64,000 bases of DNA from Tachypleus tridentatus (taxonomy: Eukaryota; Arthropoda; Merostomata; Xiphosura; Limulidae). Shown here piece after piece: positions 46,392-56,519 of this stretch (its first letter is position 1; every line of letters begins with the position of its first letter). The notes beneath the pieces are model-generated. The model ran no database searches and was not told where the DNA came from. It saw only the letters and a list, made by a program, of their open reading frames with translations. The position numbers and the translations under genes are program-made. The DNA lies in the NCBI RefSeq assembly GCF_004210375.1, contig NC_134834.1:155949290-156013289 (forward strand), in the 5' to 3' direction.

Positions 46392-46745
46392 TTTGTTTAG
46401 TGTGTAGCAGAAATTATTCACAAGAATAGTGGTCTAAAAACATGATGGTTTACACTCTGGAGAAAAACTGTATCTGTGCTAAAGAACTTAGAATGACTAG
46501 TCAACTAAACCTTGTGATGCATATTGAAAGTGCATTATATAATTGTATAAACTGCCACAAATAATTTAGAGCTAATGTTAGAATATAAAGTGTGAGATGT
46601 CAAACACTAGAGAAAAATTATATGAAGGTGTGATGTAAGGGAAAGAACTGAGAAATGGCAATTATACATTAGAAGATCCAATGTGGAAAAGTATTGGTCA
46701 GTTTTCTCTTGAATGGTGGAAGTAATTATAACCTAAAACTATATT
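46392..46745 (+). pseudogene. Decayed zinc fingers beyond the stop codon
   Basis: After the TAA at 46389-46391 the sequence still follows the 84-bp finger period in broken frames: a CSRNYSQE block with a HSGEK-like linker near 46440-46465, a YNCINCHK block near 46540, and a SNYNLKL-like helix near 46725. Stops and indels destroy the frame. The array was probably longer, about 14-15 fingers, and the 3' fingers now lie in the 3' UTR. Confidence 0.7.
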
Positions 46746-46914
46746 TTTTCTCTGCTGATTGAGAATTTGGTTACATTCATCTCTACCTGGATATCAGGTC
46801 AATAACAGCTAGAGAAAATCATACATTTTTTTTTAATGTAAAGGAAAGGACTTTAAAGACACAATTATCAACATCACAAACCCTAAAATCCTATCTTATA
46901 ACAGTTGTGTAAAC

Positions 46915-46920
46915 AATAAA
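46915..46920 (+). terminator. Candidate polyadenylation signal of the zinc-finger gene
   Basis: First canonical AATAAA downstream of the stop codon, 524 bp past it. A functional cleavage site is inferred only. Confidence 0.4.
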
Positions 46921-47261
46921 GGATAATTTTACAATAGCAACTATATTTTTCATCTCATATTATTATTCATTTTATTATATGAATTAAAGTGCAATTTTGG
47001 TACAAACAATGACTATGTTTTCATACTGCATCACTCATTGAATTAGATTTACTTCTCTTTTCATTTGTTTGTAAAGTATTCAGTCTATTATACAAAGAAC
47101 AACTAATTTATTAACACTTTTGTTTTCTTTGACTCATTCAGTTTTTTTTTTATTTTATGTTATTACTTCTGAGGTCCAGTTATTATCATATTTTTCATAT
47201 TATGTATTCTTTTCAAACTATTAATCAGTCCCTTGCCTTTAACATTGTGGATACAAAAATA
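46921..47261. other. AT-rich stretch downstream of the zinc-finger gene
   Basis: No gene, RNA or recognised repeat. Confidence 0.45.
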
Positions 47262-47936
47262 TTAGCAGTATCCTGTTATCTCAAGGAAAGTACCAAACAA
47301 ATGTAATGGGTTCCTTATCTTCCTGTTCTGTTTCATTTCACCTGACATAACTTCAGCAAACATTTTATGAAAGTTTGTGAACACAAAGCTTTCCCCCCTC
47401 ATGTTTTCTTTATTGAAGATAACCTGAAAGGTATTGAATAGCTGTACAAAATAGGCAGTCCCTTCATTGTCCAAACATCAGTCTTCAAAAAGCTTCTCAT
47501 TGCAGGTATGACATTACCTGACTAAGAATATGCAGGGCAAGAAGTGTGGTAGTAATCACACTTTTCTCCAAATATTTTTCCAACTATCTTTAGACGCTTT
47601 TGCGAGTTCAACTGGAATATCTTTGGACCCACTGTCCTTCATGAGGCTGTCATGAAATTGTGATACACACAGAAACCTCTAAGTATGATTAAAAGTTTTT
47701 CAAGAAGCTCAGATTGTTGTGTATAGGATGTTTCATAAATAACCTGATCACAAGTGACTCATTCTAACTGTATTTGCATGTTTCTGGATTTTTCAATTGC
47801 AGCTGTAACAACTGATGGATCTGTAGGAGAGGAGAGGTCCCTGTACTGCCACAGTGGCAATGTGGTACAAAATACACTGAAGTTAGGAAATATGCTCATC
47901 AATTTGTACAGCATTTTTTCAAGTTGTCAGAATTAG
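47262..47936 (-). pseudogene. Possible unrecognised coding relic
   Basis: On the minus strand two stretches have protein-like composition: 47474-47262 (FNTFQVIFNKENMRGESFVF and continuing with a FHKMFAEVM patch) and about 47700-47580 (MKDSGSKDIPVELAKASKDS). They would be parts of one decayed gene with frame breaks between them. I recognise no domain. They may be chance frames. Confidence 0.25.
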
Positions 47937-49486
47937 CTTAACTTAACAACGAAAATTAAAATCCTTTTAGGTTGTATAATATATCAGTTTGTAGAAAAAT
48001 TGAATTAGAGTGTGAATTTAAAACATAAAAATTGTTTAATAAATTAAAAGAACATTCATGATTTAATTTGGATTGTGGGCAAGTAAGAGGAATATGGAAT
48101 AATGCTAATAATGTATTGCTAATATACTAATAAGCAGATTGGATTATGAGTAAATATCTTTTTATTAATAACTGACCACTAATTATTATAATTAAGACAG
48201 CTGCTATGTAGTTAAAATATTATGATAGAAAATATGAGAAGAATTTCATATTTGACTTTACAATAAGGATCTAAATTGTCACAAAAATTAATGAGATGTT
48301 CAATAGATTATACTATTCACTGAATATGTAAATTTCTGTTTTGGTTTTAGTCTCATGTGTTCATTTTATTTTATAAAACCTTCATTTTTGTTCTGTTCAG
48401 ATACTGTGGTAATTCAAGGTTAACTGTAGCAAACAGTTACCTGATCTTTGCAACTAGTACTTATTGTGTGGAAAAACAGGTGTAGTAATTTGTAGTGGTG
48501 GAATGAATGAATGAAGCAACAATGTTGAAATCAAAGTAAGAATAAAACAAAGGGAAAAATGTTCAATCACATTATTGTATTGCAACAAAAAAAAGTTTTA
48601 GATGAATAGTGTATATAGCAACAGATGACTGAAAAATAGAAACTACAGTGCATACTGTCAGGAAGTCAAGAAATGCAGAAAAACAACTATGAGACTTCAC
48701 AAGCAAGTTTTAACCATATTTGGACAGAAAGAAATTGGCTTTTTCTGATGACAGAAAAGAATTTGCCCTGTATTCACATTCTCTTTCTTGTCAACCAATC
48801 AGGGACATTGTTTACAAAAATTCAAAATGATTTCTATGTGATAGTTGTAAAGTAGGATACAATACAACTATCCCTTAACAGTAGATAGCTTCTGAGATCA
48901 AACCTTGTTACAGAAAGTAACACCTCATACTAAATTTGGTATGATTTGAACAGGATTTAGTATGTTACAAATTAGAACTTAATAAAATTAAAATGTTTAT
49001 ATAAGTATAGAATATATAGGAGAATAAGATAAGATTTGCTTTACAGCATGTTTTTAAGTTTTTACAGCACCCTAAAAACTCTTTAATACTTTAACCACTT
49101 TATGTAATCTCAAACAAAAAAAGCTAAATTATTTTCAAAGCACTAATTGTCTGATAATCTGTGTATTATCCAAATAAAATGTGAGAAGACAACAAACAAT
49201 GTAATTCCACCTTTCAGGTATGGTTTTCTTTAGTGTTTGAAAAAAAAAAAAATGCTAGAAGTACTGTATTAAGAAATGAGCAATTAGTGCAGTTTGATAA
49301 TTGATTACTTATAGGGATTATTAGTCAATTACATTCAGTTAATTGATTATTTTCACATGTAACTTGGATAGTTGGAATAATCAGAAACACTAATTTTGAT
49401 TAATTAGTTGGTTTTGTTTAATGAATCATGACACCGATTTAGCTGAACAATTTTGAATGAATCAAAAATACTTTGAAATTGCAAAA
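47937..49486. other. AT-rich intergenic DNA, nothing recognised
   Basis: Short ORFs such as 48673-48855 show no conserved features. No repeats shared with the rest of the window were seen. Confidence 0.45.
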
Positions 49487-49731
49487 GGCCTGGCATGATC
49501 AGGTGTTTAAGGCACTCGACTTGTAATCTGAGGGCCACGGGTTCGAATCCCCATCACATCAAACGTGCTCACCCTTAAAGCCGTGGGGATGTTATAAAGT
49601 GATGGTCAATCCCACTATTCATTGGTAAAAGAGTAGTCCAAGAGTTGGTAGTAGGTGGCACCTAGCTGCCTTCCCTCTAGTCTTACACTGTTAAATTAGG
49701 GACAGCTAGTGCAGATAGCCCTCGTGTAGCC
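49487..49731 (+). repeat. SINE family A, tail missing, abutting a LINE
   Basis: Head GGCCTGGCATGATCAGGTG with B box GGTTCGAATCC, body through GATAGCCCTCGTGTAG, then an abrupt change into the 5' end of the jockey-like LINE. Its own GCTTTGTGCGAAATTC tail is absent. Confidence 0.88.
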
Positions 49732-50165
49732 TCTTGGTGGATTTCTGTACGCCGTGAGAGGGCCTCCCAGGGAAGGTTCTCTTCTTTCATTTCACCTCCT
49801 CTGGGATCTAAACATCCACCCACGTGTTTGCCGTGCGTGGCAACTCGTGAAGGAGAGGAGAGGATCTTGGTGGTTGGGGGTCCAACCCTAACATGCCACT
49901 TTGGCATTGAATTCCTGTAGACAGGCAGCCTTGGGGTAGCCCCCCTTTGGCCATTTGGCTGATCTCGAGCTGGGGTCAACCAAGTACCAGTGTTAGATGC
50001 TCTCAACAGGTGTTGTGGACATTGTATCTGATGCTGGTGTTTGGACATAGTGCTCACAAAACTCTGGCATTGCTGCAGTGTCCTTGTTTGACATTGTAGT
50101 GCATCCCCTCTTAGGGGTCCATGGTGGGTGGGGTCAGTGGGTACTGAAATTTTCCTTTCTTTATT

Positions 50166-51697
50166 ATGGAAACTCCAATTGAAAATCTTAATAAAATAGT
50201 GAAGAAACAATCTATAGGTAAATGAACACGTCTTGAAGATTCTGAGCAGCAGTCCTCACCATCTGTACCACCTGTTGGACCTCATTTTCTTATATTGCAT
50301 TCACTTACAGACAAACCTTTAGGGCAAATATCTCTCTTTTTCATTCAGAAGGGACTTGCTGGCTCTTCAAAGTCAGTAAAGAAGCTTCGATCTGGTGGCA
50401 TATTGATGAAAACATTCACAACTCAACACAGTGACCTCCTCTTGCATTCAAAGGCATTTGGGGATATACCAATTGAGGTTACATCTCAAGCTATTTTGAA
50501 TTCGTCACGAGGGGTTATTGTTGAGAAAAATTTGAAGATCCCAGAGTCGGAGATTCTCTCTGGTTCCTACAGTTTCTGTAGTGAGGCGTATATCCACTCG
50601 CAAAGATGGGAATTATGGTGCCTCATTCTCACATTTACGTCATCACGTCTGCCTACCACCATCAAGGCAGGTTATCTTAATTGCAGAGTACGGCCATACA
50701 TTCCAAACCCTCTCTGATGTTTCCAATGCCAGCCGGTGGGCTGAGCAGATAGCCCTTTGTGGCCCGGCATGGCCAAGCGCGTAAGGTGTGCGACTCGTAA
50801 TCCGAGGGTCGCGGGTTCGCGCCCGCGTCGCGCTAAACATGCTCGCCCTCCCAGCCGTGGGGGTGTATAATGTGACGGTCAATCCCACTATTCGTTGGTA
50901 AAAGAGTAGCCCAAGAGTTGGCGGTGGGTGGTGATGACTAGTTGCCTTCCCTCTAGTCTTACACTGCTAAATTAGGGACGGCTAGCACAGATAGCCCTCG
51001 AGTAGCTTTGTGCGAAATTCCAAAAAACCAAAACCAAACCAATGCCAGCTGTTCGGTTACTTGAAGATGTCATGTCATGGTTCTTTGATTGTGCTCATTG
51101 CAGTGGCAAGAACTATGATGCGTATGAGTGTGAAATGGAACCTTCATTGCATCCATTGCAATGGCTCTCACCCGTTCTACTTTCGTTCTTGCCCTAAATG
51201 GTTGAAAGAAAAAGGTGCAGCGTTTGAAAACGATTCATAACATTAATTATCATGAGGCTCGAAAATTGCTGTCCACCACCTCATTTCAGACGTATGCTGC
51301 TGCACTTTGTTTCACAACTACAGTGAGAGTGCAGCCAGGTCTCATCATGCTTTCAAAAGAATCGTTCTCCAAACAAATGAAAAGTATTTTGCCCTCTATG
51401 GTTAAAAAGGTTGATGAATCAACTTCAACACCTATCTCTGCCCCTTACATACATTCCAACAAACACCAAGATCTACATCCTTTGGTTCCAGGTACAGGCA
51501 TTTCCTCGGATATATCTTCTTCTACCACCCCAACATGTAAAACAATCATTCCTTCACGTCCTCAGTCACTGGAATCCCCTTCCAACAGCAAAGGCCTCCC
51601 TCGAAGGCCTCCCTCGAAGGACAGTAAGGAAAAAAGACGTGGTCGTAAACAGAAGGGTTCTCCACACAATTGGCTTGAAACAACTTATTTCAAATAA
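50166..51697 (+). pseudogene. Jockey-type ORF1 (gag-like nucleic-acid-binding protein), disrupted
   Basis: ORF1 proteins of jockey-clade LINEs package the element RNA. The frame opens at ATG 50166, meets a TGA at 50223, continues through ILNSSRGVIVEKNLKIPESE and AGYLNCRVRPYIPNPL, then a TGA at 50715-50717 just before the first knuckle CFQCQ. It is then interrupted by the SINE. After 51039 remnants of the knuckles appear in two frames (CAHCSGKN.., CIHCNGSHPFYFRSCPKW), then HNINYHEARKLL, the usual block after the knuckles. A Ser/Pro-rich tail ends in lysine/arginine-rich sequence at 51697. Stops plus insertion make it non-functional. Confidence 0.85.
50734..51038 (+). repeat. Composite SINE insertion with 11-bp target duplication
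   Basis: The insert between CCAATGCCAGC (50723-50733) and CCAATGCCAGC (51039-51049) starts with a short piece CGGTGGGCTGAGCAGATAGC that resembles SINE B/C sequence. A complete family A SINE follows from GGCCCGGCATGGCC at about 50761 to GCGAAATTCCAAAAAACC. The perfect duplication encloses both parts, so they entered together. Confidence 0.88.
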
Positions 51698-51700
51698 TAT

Positions 51701-52068
51701 TTTACCTAGAGAATTTGAGCAAAACATTTCTCATCATGTTTTAATTATTTATCCGAATTTATTCGCACGTTGTCATGCATCAGAACTCACTAGTTGGTAC
51801 TAGAAATAGTTTCTTCCCCAGGTTGATTCTGAATTGTATATCATAAGCATTGATGAAAAGCATTCATATTCTTTACTCTAGTTTCATTGAAATAATGTAT
51901 GACATATAAATTCAGATATACAACATTTACTTAACGTTTATATTTTGTGAGAAAATATAACAACATTATGATAAAAGAAGTTTTGTTTCATTAAGATATA
52001 AATATAGACTGTCATAAACAATAATACCTTAATTTTGTAACTCATTAAAAAAAAAACAAAGTGTGAGA
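51701..52068. other. AT-rich spacer between LINE and LTR
   Basis: Possible remnant of sequence downstream of ORF1; otherwise nothing recognised. Confidence 0.4.
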
Positions 52069-52893
52069 TGTAACGGATTTACCGTTATAAGTTTTTTACA
52101 GTATAGTTTTTTAATGTATGTGACGTATGTTACTGGTCGTGTATTGCACAAGTCCCGCCTGTTCTGAAAACGAGACTAAAAATCAACAATATTTGTTTTA
52201 CGAAAACGCTAGTAATTGAATGTTCTAGAAACTCGCCATAAATTATATAAACCAACGCGCCAAGAGGCTGTAAAGAATATTATTATTATTGGTCATCTGC
52301 AGTGAATGTGTTATAGGCCTCGGAAGTTATAATTGTCATTTAATGTCTGTTGATAGGAAAACTACAGAACGGAACCAAGAATGTTTAGAGTTTGAATATT
52401 ACAAACAGCTCAACTTTAGTGAATTACTTCGAACATCATTACTTCTACGAGAATAACAAATATATACGCCGGAAAAGTCAGCTTATGAGGCCAAACAAGA
52501 AAAGACAGCGTTAGCTAAGGCAAGGCGTAACAAGATCAACATACAATTAGTTTGCTGGTTGTGAACCTGAACTTTTGGTAAAATATTCAGTTCTAGGCCA
52601 GACAGAAGACTCATATCAGTTTGAGAGTTTGTAAAATTTTTGTATATAAATACTTTATTTGTATTAATTATTTGTAATGACCGTTATTATATATTGTATT
52701 GTTTATGTATTAAAATAAGTTTGTGTTAAAAAAGAAAATTGTATATCAATCTTATTGGCAAATATAAATTTGATACATATGAACATATTAACTTCTGAAT
52801 TAAAATTAAAATTTCCAGTTATTTGAAATAATAATACGTAACATACTTAACACAATAAATTGGAGACTCACCTAGGATAAATTATAAGTAACA
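52069..52893 (+). repeat. LTR of the dispersed family, plus orientation
   Basis: TGTAACGGATTTACCGTTAT at the start and GATAAATTATAAGTAACA at the end. It is the best-preserved copy, including CGCGCCAAGAGGCTGTAAAG and GGCCTCGGAAGTTATAATTG. No internal element sequence is attached, so it is probably a solo LTR. The target duplication is unclear (GAGA / AAGA). Confidence 0.85.
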
Positions 52894-52944
52894 AAGATCA
52901 ATGCACTCCCCTCGATGGCTTGTGCAGCTTTGTGCTTAGTTGTC

Positions 52945-53062
52945 GCCCTCGCTAGTACAGCAGTAAGTCTATGGATTTACAAAGCTAAAATCAAGGATTC
53001 GATTCCTCTCGGTGGACTCAACAGATGGCCTGATGTGGCTTTACTATAAGAAAACACACCCG
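52945..53062 (+). repeat. SINE family C, preceded by a family B tail fragment
   Basis: CGCTAGTACAGCAGTAAGTC head, GATTCGATTCCTCTCGG, and tail GATGTGGCTTTACTATAAG. Immediately upstream, 52911-52944 (GGCTTGTGCAGCTTTGTGC) looks like an isolated SINE B tail. Confidence 0.8.
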
Positions 53063-53727
53063 CACGCTTAATAGTAAACAAAAGAAAAGCAAGGTCAGAG
53101 GCAACGGTAAATCCGCCAGCAGATTGGAAAGCATTAACGTTGATATCATTTCTGCAATCATCATGGTTTTTCAGCTGACATTTTTTACACCTAAGTTCAA
53201 TATCATAGGAAGTGAAGACGAAAAAAGATGAGATGTAATTGTGTACGTACTTCATCGTTTAAGTAATTTAATCACAAAATCCAAAACTGATATTAGTACA
53301 AATGGCTTTTCAGTTAATCTTATGTATCATCATTGAATTCTGTTATTGATGAAAGGCTTTTATGGGTAGCGACTTGTGAGAAACAAGAGACAGATATGAA
53401 ATGTTATGTAAACCCCCCCCCCTTTGATTTTTGTCTGGATTAGCCAAACTAAGAAGAAATATAAAAAAGAAAAAAACAACATTTGCACTGTACGTCATTT
53501 TTATCACAAATATCTGGTTTATTACATATATATATATATATATATGCTTGACACTGCCAGAAACGTTGCATAATATATATGTATATAATATTATTTAACA
53601 TTTCGGGCAGTATCAAGAAATATATACTGATAGCTTAGATATTGCAAGAACCATTGAATGAAGCGAAAGCAAAGGAGAATATGTTTAGCACAATCCACTC
53701 AACATTCATCATATTCGTCACCAACAA
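53063..53727. other. Non-coding stretch upstream of LANCL3-like exon
   Basis: Contains a C run near 53405-53413 and an (AT)n microsatellite at about 53525-53545. No gene was seen. It probably includes distal promoter sequence. Confidence 0.45.
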
Positions 53728-53780
53728 CTGTATCGCCCTCTGTGCGATACAGCTAACGTCATTTATTCTTTGATGACGTT
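53728..53780. promoter_or_regulatory. Two adjacent perfect inverted repeats, one CRE-like, upstream of LANCL3
   Basis: First: CTGTATCGC (53728-53736), 7-nt loop, GCGATACAG (53744-53752). Second: AACGTCAT (53755-53762), 10-nt spacer, ATGACGTT (53773-53780), each arm containing the TGACGT half of a cAMP-response/bZIP site. They lie 154-206 bp before the LANCL3-like ATG in otherwise AT-rich DNA, a plausible promoter position. No TATA box is evident. Confidence 0.55.
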
Positions 53781-53933
53781 ATTGCGGTTCTGGAGTATTT
53801 CTTGAGAGTACTTCAATTAATCTAGTGTTGGTCTATGTTATCATGCAACAGCATAAGTTGTATTGAAGTTATATTAAAGTATGACCTGTTAAATGCTGGT
53901 TAATTGAAGAATAACTGTCCAAAACTTACGCAA

Positions 53934-54482
53934 ATGGCTTTTGCAAAGCGATATTTTATCAATTCTATGTCTGACTATATTACTGGAGAGTCTGTGCGAA
54001 TTCAGCATCAACAAATAAAACAGCGTTGTATGGATGTTGTAAAACATATTTTTGCTAAACAAGGCAATAGTTTCCGAGATTGTGATGGTGGTTTGTATGT
54101 TGGTGTTGCAGGTGTCTCATATATGTGCTATTACCTCTCACAGAAGCAAAGCTTTTGTGAGGAGAAGAAAATGTTTTTGAAGAATGCAGAGGAATACTTA
54201 ACTACTGCATTAGCTAATGCAGAGCAGTCTAAATTTCAAAGTGATAAGTCAATGCAGTTTGGATTTCTTCTTGGAAATGGAGGCGTATATGCAATTTCAG
54301 CCCTACTCTTCGATGCTTTAGGCAAGAAAGATCATTGTGACAAGTTTATACAACAATACGTAACTCTTGCAGATGTAGGAATTCCAGTACACTTTTTACG
54401 TTGTGGCTCGGATGAATTATTTGTTGGAAGAGCTGGCTATCTTTGTGGAGCTTTACTGTTGAACAAAAAATTTAAAACACAG
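53934..54482 (+). CDS. LANCL3: LANCL3-like protein, first coding exon
   Basis: LanC-like proteins are cytosolic/membrane-associated relatives of bacterial lanthionine cyclases with an alpha/alpha toroid fold. LANCL1/2 bind zinc and glutathione, and LANCL3 is the least studied. The 183 codons start MAFAKRYFINSMSDYITGES and contain GGLYVGVAGVSYMCYYLSQ (residues 52-70), FLLGNGGVYAISALLFDALG (111-130) and CGSDELFVGRAGYLCGALLL (157-176), which match LANCL3 better than LANCL1/2. Donor GTAAAT at 54483 follows codon 183 (phase 0). The zinc-ligand Cys/Cys/His motifs belong to later exons, which I cannot find in the window. An in-frame TTG at 53904 is not the start. Confidence 0.93.
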
Positions 54483-55469
54483 GTAAATCAGGAGTTAAAT
54501 AACTTTCAATTTTGTAAGTCACTTAATCAGTAAGTATGGCGGGAAAGTTGCTAGTAATATTGCCATTATTATATCAATAAACGACCATTTAGATCAAAAG
54601 CTATATATTTAAAGCAATTTTAACATCAGTTTCTATTTTCTTTGTGGTTAAGTTCTATCAGTGATAATGCAGGAACTGTAATATATATATATATTATAGA
54701 AAGATACAAACATAAACTAGAACTTTGCAAAATACATGTTTAATTAATCAAGGTAAACCACCTTACAAAAGAAAAACAACAATCTAAAGCATCAGAATTG
54801 AAGTAAATGTACTTCTTCACAATCTTTCCAAATTTAAAAACATAACTATGATTAATAACAATAACTATTCCATGAGGGTAATTGTTCAAAAATGTTTTAA
54901 CTCTTTGAGAAATAGTCTTGCCAGATGACAGGTCTGCACCTGAATTTCCTAAGTTTTAACTTACTGACTTTAGAGTCTAATGTTGTTTCTTACCTTTTCC
55001 TCCCATTACTTAAGCAGACTGTGCACCACTTCAAAGATTATCTGTGTTCCTAGTATTTAAAGGTAATTCAAATGTTGTTTTTCTCTGCTTCAGAAAGAAC
55101 AAGTCCAAAACTAGCCTGATTTTAGAGCTCCTTTCTCTTTTGAAGTTAAACTAGCTATCATTCTAGGCATGTTGGTTAATTGTATAGAAAAGTAAAACTG
55201 CTTTAATAATAATAACCATATCTGTATTTTTCTCTTACAATTCTGTCCTTAAATCTCAATAATGTTGTTTTCAAAATGCTTTCTATATTTGTGGATTTTA
55301 AACTTCTAACAATATTGAAAACCTTAATTCTGACAATATTCAGCACCTATTGTTGTGTAACTATTACATCTGTTTTAAGAGATTGTCTGACTATATTACT
55401 TGCATTCTAGTCTATATTATCTTTTCTGTATAAAACATGTTAATAACCACTCTAAACCTGAAGTTATCC
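54483..55469 (+). other. Start of LANCL3-like intron 1, nothing recognised
   Basis: Begins GTAAATCAGG. The exon frame runs 17 codons into it before TAA at 54531. AT-rich sequence follows with an (AT)n run near 54680 and no further LANCL exon. Confidence 0.55.
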
Positions 55470-55750
55470 TGGTAGGTCTTTTATGATCTGTCTCCAAAAA
55501 CTGAACATCACTTTTAAATTAGGCAATCAAAACAGAACATAATACTTCAAGTGAGGCCTAACCACCATCCTATAAAGTAAACTAATGATCTCCTGGAATC
55601 TAATATTTCAAGTACTTGATCTAAAAATCCTGTTTTTCTTACTACTAGTTAGCACACATTGTTTAAAAGGCTTTATAAACTGTAAAAGCTGTTCTTAGAT
55701 CCTTTTTCATTTCAGTGCCTTGGTGAGCTTTACAGGAAAAGCTAGTAGAT
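55470..55750 (-). mobile_element. CR1-like LINE 3'-region fragment, minus orientation
   Basis: The series CTCCAAAAACTGAACA, ACTTCAAGTGAGGCCTAACC, AATGATCTCCTGGAATC parallels the region just downstream of the RT YCVQLW block at 6200-6420 (ACTGTACACAATAGTCTGAA, TGAGGTCTTACAAG, AATGATATCCCTTGTC). It is therefore another scrap of the same LINE group. The surrounding 54950-55470 and 55750-56520 may hold more eroded sequence but I cannot anchor it. Confidence 0.6.
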
Positions 55751-56519
55751 TTGTAATTTGTCAGTTCTTTTTTAAAAATATAACTTGTTACAACCTTCCA
55801 GCTTTCACAACTGCTTGGTAACAGAAACACAGTAAAATTTTAAGTTTTTCAAGGTTTTAAGGTAAATCTTGTTATAGTAAAGGTTAGAATACTTTTTCGG
55901 ATTATCCATCTAGTCTCTTATCTACACATAAGAATAATTAATAATACTTTTAAATGTAATACATAATATATCTATACTTCTTTTTTTTGTATCTTATTTA
56001 TAAAGTAGAGTTGATATCAGTATTGTTAAATAATAAACATTTAATGGCCTGAAATATTCTGAGTCTACATTAGTTAGACATCATAATTCTTTGATCAGCG
56101 TAATTTATTTCACATGTAGTTGTACCAGCAAATCAATTTTCATTTATTTGGTATATATTTTCTGTTATAATTTTGTTTTAGTATGAGAGGAAAGTTAACA
56201 TGAAAGTATCATATTTGTAGCTTAACCAGAAATGGAGTAATTAAACATTTTTACAAAAGAAATCTTTATGCATGCAAACATAGTGCTTTCAAATTTCCTT
56301 TCAGTTTTCACTGCCACTTACATATTTTCTCGATGAAAGTAAATCACTTTCACTGATGTTGTATGGTCTTGTATTATTGTACATGATGTAATAAATTTCT
56401 TTGAAATACAGGAGTATGTATTGTTTAATAGAAATAGAGTACTAAAAAGAGGGATTTTATAAATAAAATGTGAGTTACAGTCTGTACAAGTTGAGGTTGT
56501 TAAAAGTAGTAGTAATGAG

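Larger units (their letters stand above)
49732..51700 (+). mobile_element. Jockey-like LINE copy A: 5' leader and ORF1
   Basis: A leader (49732-50165) shared with copy B (60404-60780) is followed by a broken ORF1 with jockey-type zinc knuckles. The leader is GC-richer than its surroundings. ORF2 is not present downstream, so the copy is truncated at the 3' side. A composite SINE splits it at 50734-51038. Confidence 0.85.

Noticed and set aside
49683-50210. 175-codon minus-strand frame over the jockey-like leader
   Set aside because: It lies antisense to the LINE leader, runs into the adjoining SINE, and has no recognisable domain.
53904-53933. Upstream in-frame start for the LANCL3-like exon
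   Set aside because: The codon at 53904 is TTG, not ATG. The ATG at 53934 aligns with the start of known LANCL3 proteins.
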